Assembly: GCA_938074565.1 (NCBI GenBank)
Contig: CALJEQ010000005.1
Coordinates: 186,001-250,000 of the forward strand
Reading direction: 5' to 3'
Origin: an uncultured Alkaliphilus sp.
Lineage (GTDB): Bacteria; Bacillota; Clostridia; Peptostreptococcales; Natronincolaceae
Length of the DNA stretch: 64,000 nt
This document shows positions 41,958-53,900 of this stretch, piece by piece. Made by a program: the position numbers and the translations under genes. The notes beneath the pieces were generated by a model. That model was not told the origin of the DNA, did not search any database, and worked only from the letters and a program-made list of their open reading frames with translations. Positions within the stretch are counted from its first letter, which is position 1, and each line of letters opens with the position of its first letter.

Positions 41958-44900
41958 ATGGTATCAAAGGTTGAGGGGCTAAAAAAAGCAGTAAACTTAG
42001 GGGAGCTAATTCAACAAAATCGAGGTTCAAACAGTGGAATAACTTTTTTGCAAAATAATGAAGATGTCTTTATGTCTTACAAAGAACTTCATACTATGGC
42101 ACTTAAAACGCTGTATGGTTTACAGGAAAAAGAATTGAAGGTTGGAGATGAACTAATTTTTCAACTTGAGGATAATCGTGAATTTATAATAACCTTCTGG
42201 GCATGTATGTTGGGGGGAATAATACCTGTCCCTGTAACAATAGGAAATACAGACGAACAAAAACATAAGCTACTTAAAATATGGAAGATATTAAATAATC
42301 CTTATCTTATTACAGACAAAGAATCCCTAACAAAACTAGAAGAATATATACAAGCAAATGATAATGGTACATTAATAGAAGACATCAGTTCAAAAACCAT
42401 ATTAACAAACATTATCTATAACAGCCAACAAAATGGGACAATTCATAAAGCAAACCCTAATGATATTGCTTTTTTACAGTTTTCATCGGGTTCTACTGGT
42501 GACCCTAAGGGGGTAATATTAACCCATGAAAATCTTTTATATAATATTAATGATATTTCCAATTCACTTAAATTGGATGAAAAAGATTCTATGTTAAGTT
42601 GGATGCCTCTAACCCATGACATGGGATTAATAGCCCTTCATTTAACTCCTTTGTTTAGGGGAATTAATCAATATTTTATGCCAACTTCCAGCTTTATAAT
42701 GAACCCTATACGGTGGATGAATAAAACCCATGAATACAAAGTTACTGTTTTAGGTAGCCCTAATTTTGGTTATAAGCACTTTTTAACATTCCTTAGGGAT
42801 AAAACCGATAAAGAGTGGGATTTATCCCATGTTAGAGCCATTATTAATGGTGCAGAGCCTATTTGTGAAAAGCTAAATAACGAGTTTTATACAAAAATGT
42901 CTAAATGGGGATTAAAGATGAAGGCAGACCTTCCTGCCTATGGATTGGCAGAGGCAAGTGTAGCAGTAGCCTTCAGTAGATTAGATGAAGAATTAATTTC
43001 TTATACTCTCCATAGGGATCATCTTTCTGTGGGTGCAAAAGTTGTGGAGGTTAGTAAAGAACAAGATTATGGCGTAAATTTTGTAGATTTAGGATATGTA
43101 ATTGAGCATTGCTCCATTAGAATTTGTGATGATGATGACAAGATATTACCAGAAGACACAGTAGGTCATATTCAAATTAAAGGTAAAAATGTTACTAAAG
43201 GATATTTAAATAATCCAAATGCAACGGCTAATGTTATGACGGCTGATGGCTGGTTAAAAACAGGGGATTTAGGTTTTTTGAGGAATGAAAGGATCATTGT
43301 AACAGGTAGAGCCAAAGATATTATTTTTATCAATGGTCAAAACTACTACCCCCATGACATAGAAAGGATTGCAGCAGAAATTAAAGAAGCAGAGTTGGGT
43401 AAGGCAGTGGCATGTGGGGTGTTTAACCAAAGCAAACAAAAAGAAGACATTGTTTTATTTGTTTTATATAAAAGAAAGTTAGAGAGTTTTGCTAAATTAG
43501 CCATTGAGTTTAAAAGACTAATTAATAAATCTACAGGACTAGATATAGAACATGTTATACCTGTGAGAAAGATACCTAAAACCACCAGTGGAAAGGTACA
43601 ACGTTTTAAACTTAGGGAAGAATTTCAACAAGGGGTTTACACAGAAGTAATAAATGAGTTGGATCAACTGATGAAACAAGAAATGAGTAGTAGAAAAGTA
43701 GATATTGCCACTAATAGGCTAGAAGAGGTATTAGTTAAAATATGGGCAGATATATTAGGAATAGAGAAGATAGGAATTAACGATAACTTTTTTGAGTTGG
43801 GGGGAAATTCTTTAAAGGCGACTTATATTGCATTGAAGATATATAAAGAGCTTGAGGTGGAAATATCCTTTAAATACCTATTTGAAAGCCCCACCATTAA
43901 GGCATTGGCTGAACATATTTCTTCCCTAGAGAAGACGGAATATAAATTGATAGAAAAAATAGAAGAGGCTGAATATTATCCCTTATCTTCTCCACAAAAA
44001 AGAATGTATGTACTTAATAAGGTGGACAATACAGGGGTTAATTATAATATTTCACAGGAAGTTATAATTGAGGGAGATTTGAATCGGGAAAAATTTGAGA
44101 ATGCTTGTAGAGAGATTATTATAAGACATGAAAGTTTAAGGACTACCTTTGAAATGGTAGATGGAGAACCAGTACAAAGGATCCATAAAGAAATAGACCT
44201 ACCACTAACTTATATTGAAGCAGAAGCACGGGATATTGAAGCAGTTATTAAAGACTTTGCTCAACCCTTTGACTTAAGTAAAGCACCATTAATACGAATG
44301 GGACTAATTAAAGAAAATGATACAAAACACTATTTTATTATAGACGTACATCATATTGTTTTTGATGGTACATCAATGTTTATTTTATTTAAAGAATTAA
44401 TGGAATTATATAATGGAAATCAAGTAGAAAACCTAAGAATACAGTATAAAGATTTTAGTGCATGGCAAAATCAATTATTCCAGTCAAGTAAAATAGAAGA
44501 ACAAAAGGAATATTGGTTACAACAATTCAGTGATGAAGTACCTGTTTTAAACTTAATAGGAGATTATCCAAGACCACCTATTCAAAACTTTGAAGGTGAT
44601 ACCACCACCTATCAATTGGAGGAGGAGTTGACCCATAAGTTAAAGCAGGTCTGTAAAAAAACAGGTACTACATTATATATGTTGTTGTTGGCGGCCTATA
44701 ATATATTATTATCAAAGTATAGTTCTCAAGAAGATATTGTGGTGGGAAGTCCCATTGCAGGTAGATCCCACACAGAGTTAGAGGGTATGATTGGTATGTT
44801 CGTTAATACCCTTCCCATGCGGAACTTTCCAAAAGGAGAGAAGAATTTTAAGGAATTTTTAGTTGAGGTGAAGGAAAACTCCTTAAAGGCTTTTGAAAAT

Positions 44901-47900
44901 CAAGATTATCAGTTTGAAGAATTAGTTGATCAATTAAATATTACAAGGGATGTTAGTCGAAACCCATTATTTGACGTTATGTTTACCATGCAAAATATGG
45001 ATATCCAACAATTAAACCTAAAAGGTTTAACTATAAAGTCCTATGAAATAAAAAATAAAATATCCAGATTTGATATGATTGTGTTTGCTATGGAACAGGA
45101 AAAAAGGATTAAACTAGATATTGAGTACTGTACTAAAATTTTCAAGAAAGAAACCATAGAAATGTTCTACCAACATTTTATAAATGTACTAACATGTATT
45201 GGAGAAAATCTTGAAACTAAACTTTCTGATATTGAGATAGTAACGGAAGAAGAAAAAAATAAAATCTTATATAAGTTTAATAACACTAAGGCGGAATATC
45301 CAAGGGATAAGACTATACACCAACTTTTTGAGGAACAAGTAAAAAAACATCCAGATAATATAGCTGCAATATTTGGAAATGAAAGCTTGACCTATAAAGA
45401 ACTAGATGGCAAAGCAAATAAATTGGCCAATTTTATGACAACAGAAGAAGACGTAAAGCCCGATTGTTTAGTTGGTATTATTATGGATAGAAGCCAGTTT
45501 ATGTTGGAGGCAATTTTGGGTATTGTTAAGGCTGGAGGTGCTTATGTTCCCATTGACCCTGCTTACCCAGAAGATCGTATTAAAGCCATCATTGAAGATG
45601 CCGAAATAAAACTAGTGCTTACAACTACAAATCATTTAAAACTAGTAAATAAACTTCAGTGGGAATGCAGTACATTTAATAGTTATGTTTGTTTAGATAG
45701 TGATGATATTTATAGGCCTGAAGCTACAGAAGATCACGGCTTAATGGATGAAAACCTATGGGGTTATGTAGGAAGTAGCGGAACCGACGAAATATCAGAA
45801 GGTGGATGGGTCAGCAGTTACACAGGAGAAGAGTTTACTAAGGAAGAAATGAAGGAATATGCTGATAATATATTTGAAAAATTACTACCCTATCTCCATA
45901 GTGGTGCTAAGGTATTGGAAATAGGTTGTGCATCAGGAATAAGTATGTATAAGATTGCTCCAAAGGTTGCTGAATATTACGGTACAGACCTATCCAGTGT
46001 AATGATAGAAAAAAATAGGCAAAGGGTTGTTAAAGAAGGTTTTACTAACATCAAATTAGAATGTTTGTCTGCCCATGAAATAGAAAAGTTAAAGGGAAAT
46101 GAATTTGATATTATTATTATGAATAGTGTTATACAATATTTCCCAGGCTATAACTATTTAAGGGATGTTATTGCAAAGGCAATTGATATTTTAGGAGACA
46201 CGGGTATATTATATATTGGAGATATAATGGACCATGACCTAAAACCTAGTTTAGTTCAATCGTTGATGGAGTTTAAGGTAAGTAACCCGCAATATGGTAA
46301 TAAGATAAAAACGGATTTTTCAGATGAATTATTTGTTACAAGAAGGTTTTTAGAAGACATTAAAGTAGACTATAAAGAAATTCAGGATATTTCTTCTTTA
46401 AATAAAATACATACCATTGAAAATGAATTAACTAGATTTAGATATGATTCTATTGTGAAAATAGATAAAACAGAAAATATTATATCTGAAAATAGCACAA
46501 ATAATCAAGGAAAGAAAAAATATCAAAAGGGAGTTAATGCATTAATTAAATATCCTGATACCCTTGAAGGTTGCTATTCGGGCCCTAATCATTTGGCATA
46601 TGTAATCTATACATCAGGCTCAACTGGAAAACCGAAGGGAGTTATGATTGAGCACTATTCATTGATTAACAGGCTTAATTGGATGCAAAAACAATATCCA
46701 ATTGACAAAGGGGATGTCATTTTACAAAAAACCCCCTACACCTTTGATGTATCTTTATGGGAATTATTTTGGTGGGGAATTGCTGGTGGAAAGGTTTGTT
46801 TATTGGAAAAGGGCGGTGAAAAAGACCCTAAATCCATTATAAAGGCTATAGAAAAGTATCAAATAACTACAATGCACTTTGTACCATCAATGTTACAAGC
46901 CTTCTTAGAATATTTAGAAGACAATATTGAAAGAAGTAATTTAAGTAGCTTAAAACAAGTTTTTACCAGTGGGGAAGCCCTTACGCTACATCAAGTAAAT
47001 AAATTCCATTATTTAATTAGTAAAAGGTTTAATACAAAACTTATTAATTTATATGGGCCCACCGAAGCAACTGTGGACGTATCTTATTTTGATTGTGAAG
47101 AAGGAATAGAATTAATAACTGTCCCTATTGGAAAACCAATTGATAATACACAACTTTATGTAATAGATGAAAAAAGAAGACTTCAACCAATTGGCATACC
47201 AGGAGAGCTATGTATAGCTGGGGATGGTTTGGCAAGGGGTTACCTCAATAGAGCTGAACTTACAGCAGAAAAATTTGTTGACAACCCATTCCAAGTAGAT
47301 GGGAAAATGTATCGAACTGGAGATTTAGCCCGATGGCTTGCTGATGGAAATATAGAGTTTTTAGGAAGAATAGACCATCAAGTAAAGATACGGGGCTTTA
47401 GAATAGAATTGGGGGAAATTGAAAACATTCTCCTTAGTTTCAACGATGTAAAAGAAGCAGTGGTGGTGGCAAAGGAAGATCAAGAGGGAAATAAATACCT
47501 TTGTGGCTATTTTACCGCAGAACAAGAGGTATCTGTAGCAGAAATAAAAGAGCATTTGGCTAAAGCATTGCCTGAATACATGATCCCCTCTTACATGATA
47601 CAACTAAAGAATATGCCTTTAAGTTCAAATGGAAAATTGGACAGAAAAGCATTGCCAGAACCTAATGAAAGATCAATGGTGACGGTTGATTATGTTGTAG
47701 CTGAAAGGGAAATTGAAAAATCATTGTTGGAAATTTGGCAAGAGATATTAGGGATAGAAAGAATAGGTATAAACCATAACTTCTTTGAATTAGGAGGACA
47801 CTCGTTAAAAGCTACGGGGTTAGTAGCTAAAATCCATAAGAAATTAAATGTAGAAGTACCTTTAAATGAAATATTTAAAAATCCAACAATAAAAGGAATT

Positions 47901-50900
47901 GCAGATTATATCGAAGGGGAAGATGAAAGTATTTTTTCCTCCATAGAGGTGGTGGAAGAAAGGGAATATTATCCTGTATCTTCGGCACAACGAAGAATAT
48001 ACACCCTACAACAGTTCGATAAAGAAGTAGTTAGTTATAACATGGCAGGAGTAGTGGTTATGGAAGGTAACATAGATGTAAAAAGAATGGGTGAAGCCTT
48101 CCGTCAACTCATTAATAGACATGAATCCTTAAGAACCTCATTTAAAATGTTAGAAGGGGAACTGATTCAAATAATAAATAAAGATATAAGTTTCCAACTG
48201 GATTACATGGAGGAGAAAGAGGAAGATTTTGATGGTATTTTAAATAATTTTGTTAAGCCTTTTAATTTAGAAAAAGCTCCCTTATTTAGAGCTGGACTTG
48301 TTAAGGTTGCTAATGAAAAATATTTATTAATGATTGATATGCACCATATCATATCAGATGGTGTATCCATCAGCATCTTCTTTAAAGAGTTAGCCAAATT
48401 ATACAGTGGTGAGGAACTGGAAGAACTAAGAATACAATACAAAGAATACACCCTATGGCAAAATAAATTATTAGGGGCAGAAAAAATACAGAACCAAAAA
48501 GAATACTGGTTGCAACAGTTTAAAGAGGAAATACCAGTATTAAATTTAAGGGGAGACTATCCAAGACCTTCTATTCAAAGTTTTGAAGGGGATTATATTG
48601 GCTATCAACTGGAGGAAACATTAACTACAAAATTAAAAGAAATATGCCAACAAACTGGAAGTACATTATACATGCTTCTATTGGCGTCCTATAATGTTTT
48701 GTTGTCAAAATATACAGCACAGGAAGATATAGTGGTGGGTAGCCCTGTAGCAGGTAGATCCCACGGAGACTTAGACAAGATGATTGGTATGTTTGTCAAC
48801 GCTTTAGCCATGAGAAACTACCCTAAGGGAGAAAAAACCTTTAAAGACTTCTTACATGAAGTGAAGGGAAATGCCTTAAAAGCTTTTGAAAACCAGGATT
48901 ATCAATTTGAGGAATTGGTGGAGTGTTTAAATATTACAAGGGATATTAGTAGAAACCCTTTGTTTGATGTAATGTTTACTATGCAAAATAAGGAAATGGT
49001 AACAGTAGAGGTGGAAGGGCTAAAGGTTGAACTTTATCGTGCAAAAACTAATATATCCAAGTTTGATTTAACTTTATCTGCCTCTGAAATGGGTAATAGT
49101 CTCTATTTAGAATTAGAATATTCCAGTAAAATTTTCAAAAAAGAAACAGTAGAAAGATTCTTCAAACACTACGAAAATATATTAAAACAAATTGTAGCGG
49201 GTTTAGATGTAAAGCTTTGTAATATTCAATTATTGTTAGAGGAGGAGAAACATCAAATATTAACTGAATTTAATAATACAGATGTGGTTGTTTCGATGGA
49301 TAAAACTATTCATCAATTGTTTGAAGAACAGGTTGATAGAACACCAGATAATACCGCAGTGGTGTATGAAGATAAAAAATTGACCTATAAACAGTTAAAT
49401 GAAAAGTCCAATCAGTTGGCTGGCTTGCTAAGGGAAAAAGGAGTAACGTCAGATGGTATTGTTGGTATAATGGTACAACCTTCTTTGGAAATGTTAGTGG
49501 GTATTATGGCAATTTTAAAAGCAGGAGGTGCTTATTTACCCATTGACCCCCAGTACCCACAGGATAGAATAAACTATATGTTGGAGGATAGTAATGCAAA
49601 TATTCTTCTTACACAAAAGGGGTTAAAGGATAATCTGAACTTTAAAGGTGAAATAACCATCTTAGATTGTGAAGGTCTATTTAAAGGGGACAAGGTTAAT
49701 TTAGAGCATATTAACAGTGTTAATGACTTAGCCTATATCATTTATACATCAGGAAGTACGGGTAAACCAAAAGGCGTTATGGTGGAACATGCTTCGTTGG
49801 TTAATCTATCAAAATGGCATATTAATAATATTAATATAACAGAAAAACAACGGGCTACTAAATATGCAGGCTTTGGTTTTGATGCATCGGTACTGGAGAT
49901 ATTCCCGATTATCATAAGTGGAGCGACCATATATATGGTAAAACCTGAAATAAGGCCAGACATTTATAAATTAAATAGATACTTAGAAGATAATAAAATT
50001 GACATAAGTTTTTTACCTACACAAATTGCTGAAAAGTTTATGGAATTGGAAAACAAACACTTGAAAACCCTTTTAACTGGGGGAGATAAGTTAAAGCAGT
50101 TTATCCCTAAAAATTATAAAGTGATAGATAACTATGGACCAACGGAAAATACTGTTGTTACCACTATATTTACAGTAGATAAACAATACAATAATATTCC
50201 TATTGGTAAGCCTATTGCCAACAACAAAATTTATATAGTCGATAAAAATAATAATCTACAACCAATAGGGGTAGCTGGAGAATTGTGTATTGGTGGAAAA
50301 GGTTTAGCTAGGGGATACCTCAATAACCCACAGCTAACAGCAGAAAAATATGTTGATAATCCTTTTGTATTAGGTGAAAAAATGTATAAAACAGGGGATT
50401 TAGCTTGTTGGTTGCCGGATGGTAATATTGAATTTTTAGGAAGAATAGATCATCAAGTAAAGATTAGAGGATACAGAATTGAATTAGGAGAAATTGAAAA
50501 TGTATTTTTAAGCCATAAAAATATAAAAGAGGCAATTGTAATAACAAGGGATGATGCAGATGGTGGCAAATATCTTTGTGGATATTTTGTTGGGGAAGTA
50601 AAACTTGATGAATCTGAAATAAAAAGGGATTTAGCTCAAAAGTTACCTGAATATATGGTGCCGTCATTTATCATGCAGTTAGATAAGTTTTCAATAAACG
50701 CCAACGGAAAAATAGATAAAAAGGCATTACCACAACCAAATGGTAGTGGAAGTTTAGGGACGGTATATGCTGCACCAAGAAACGTTGCAGAAGAGCTATT
50801 GGCGGAGATATGGCAAGATGTATTGGGAATAGAAAAAGTAGGGATTGATGATAACTTTTTTGAATTGGGAGGTCATTCTCTAAATGCCAGTAGTATGGTT

Positions 50901-53900
50901 TCTAAAATTCATAAAAAGTTAAACATAGAATTGCCACTAAAGGAAGTCTTTAAAAATCCTACTATTAGAGGAATTGAAAAATACATTAAAAATGCTAAAA
51001 TAAGTGCCTACTCAACCATTGAGGCGGTGGAGGAAAAAGCATATTATCCAGCATCTTCTGCACAAAAAAGAATTTATACACTTCAACAACTTGATAGGGA
51101 TAGTGTTAGTTATAATATGGCGGGGGCAATCCTCATGGAGGGTACTGTAGATAGACATCGGTTGGAGGAAAGCTTTAAAAAGTTGATTCATCGCCATGAA
51201 GCTTTAAGAACCACTTTTAAGATGGTGGAGGGTGAAGTAGTTCAGTTTATAGATAAAGAAATTGACCTACAAATGGAATATGTGGAAGAAACAGAAGCTG
51301 TTAATGATATACTAAAGGACTTTATTCAACCTTTTAATTTAGAAAAAGCACCTTTACTAAGGGTGAAATTATTAAAACTACACCAACGAAAGCATTTATT
51401 AATGTTAGATATACATCATATTGTAGCTGATGGTGTTTCCGTTAATATTTTCTTTAAGGAATTAACAGAGTTATACAAAGGTAGCCAATTAGATGAATTA
51501 AAAATTCAATATAAAGACTTTAGTGAATGGCAGAATCGTTTAATGGAATCCGACGGATTAAAGGAACAAAAAGCATACTGGTTACAACAGTTCAATGATG
51601 AAGTACCTGTATTAAACCTAGTGGGGGACTACCCAAGACCTGCCCTGCAAAGTTTTGAGGGAGATATAGTTAGTTTCAATTTAGGTGAAGAAATTACCCT
51701 GAAGTTAAGGGAGATTTGCCAAAAAACAGGAGCCACAATGTATATGGCACTGTTGTCGGTTTATAACATATTGTTGTCCAAATACAGTTCTCAAGAGGAT
51801 ATTGTCGTGGGAAGTCCTATTGCTGGAAGACCCCACGGAGACTTAGAAAATATTATTGGTATGTTCGTTAACACCTTAGCCATGAGGAATTATCCTAAAG
51901 CAGAAAAAATCTTTAGTAGTTTCTTAGAAGAGGTGAAGGTAAATGCGTTAAGGGCTTATGAAAACCAAGATTATCAATTTGAAGAACTTGTGGAAAATTT
52001 AAATATTACTAGAGACATCAGTAGAAATCCTTTATTTGACGTTATGTTTGTAATGAAGAATTTCCAAGTGGAAAATTTCAAAATGGAGGGTCTTGATATT
52101 ACACTACATAATTTGGAAAGTAATATATCTAAATTTGATATGACAATGGTGGCAACAGAGTCCCATAATAATATTGAAATTCAATTGGAATACTGTACTA
52201 AGTTATTTAGGAAGGAAACTATAGAAAGACTAATAGGTCATTATGAAAATTTACTAAAACAAGTGACGGATAATGTTAATGCAAGACTTTCAGATTTAGA
52301 ACTGCCAACAGAAACTGAAAAAAATCAATTGTTGGTTGAATTTAATAACACAAAGACAAAGTACCCTATGTATATGACTCTACATCAACTTTTTGAAGAG
52401 CAGGTGGAGAAGACGCCAAATAATATAGCTTTGGTTTACGAAGATAGTAACCTAACCTATAATGAATTAAATCATAAAGCTAATCAGTTGGCATGGTTAT
52501 TAAGGGAAAAAGGTGTTAAAACAGATACTGTGGTTGGAATTATGGTGGAACGTTCTTTAGAAATGGTAGTTGGGATGATTGCCATATTAAAGTCAGGGGG
52601 GACGTATTTACCTATTGACCCTCAATATCCTAAAGACAGAATAAAATATATTTTAGAGGATAGTCAAACCTCTATTTTACTAACCCAATCTAATTTAAAA
52701 GATACAATTAACTTCTCAGGGAATGTTATTACCTTTGAAGATGAAGAAATACAACTACAAGCCACTGAAAATCTGTTAAACGAAAACATTGCTACGGATA
52801 TGGCATACATTATTTATACTTCGGGTTCGACTGGTAAACCAAAGGGTGTAATGGTGGAACATAAAAATGTTGTAAGGCTATTAATAAACGATGACAATTT
52901 GTTTGATTTCACCAATGAAGATGTGTGGACAATGTTTCACTCCTTCTGCTTTGATTTTTCGGTTTGGGAAATGTATGGGGCATTATTATATGGGGGTAAA
53001 TTGGTTGTAGTACCTAAGTTAACAGCACAAAACCCAGCAGAATATCTAAAATTACTAAAAAAAGAAAAAGTAACGGTATTAAACCAAACGCCTACTGCCT
53101 TCTATAATTTAATCAACGAAGAAATGAATTGTGCAGGTAATGGAGCAGAAAGTATTAGATACATCATCTTTGGTGGTGAGGCATTAAAACCATCTGCTTT
53201 AAAATATTGGTGGCAAAAATACTCTCAAACTAAATTTATTAACATGTATGGAATAACGGAAACAACAGTACATGTAACCTATAAAGAAATAACAGAATTA
53301 GAAATAAAGACAAATGTAAGTAATATAGGTAAACCAATACCAACCTTAAAGACCTACGTAATGGATAAACACATGAAATTAATGCCCATTGGTGTACCTG
53401 GTGAACTATGTGTTGCAGGTGATGGGGTGGCAAGGGGATACTTTAATAGGAAAGGGTTGACGGAAGAAAGATTTGTTCTTAACCCTTATATTAAAGAGAG
53501 AATGTATAAATCTGGCGACTTGGTTAGGATGTTGCCAACAGGGGACATGGAGTATCTTGGAAGAATAGATCATCAAGTGAAAATTAGAGGGTATCGAATT
53601 GAATTAGGGGAGATTGAAAACAAACTTCTAAGTCATGCAGAAATTAATGAAGCTATGGTGATGGAAAGAATAGACGGAGATGGAAATAACTATCTTTGTG
53701 GATATATAATAGGTGAAAAACAATTATCGGTATCGGTGGTAAGAGAACATTTATCTAAAGAATTACCAGATTATATGATTCCTTCTTATATTATTCAATT
53801 GGAAAAAATGCCTTTAACTTCAAACGGAAAAATCGACAGAAAGGCATTACCAGTACCAGATGGAAAGATTGTAACTGGGGTTGAATATGAAGAACCAAGA

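Noticed and set aside
41821..42030. 69-residue minus-strand frame upstream of NRPS gene 1
   Set aside because: Low-complexity translation of AT-rich leader DNA that overlaps the start of gene 1; no support for a gene.
45312..53900. Long near-repeats among NRPS modules considered as mobile or direct repeats
   Set aside because: They are the homologous C, A and PCP domains of consecutive modules, fully explained by module duplication.
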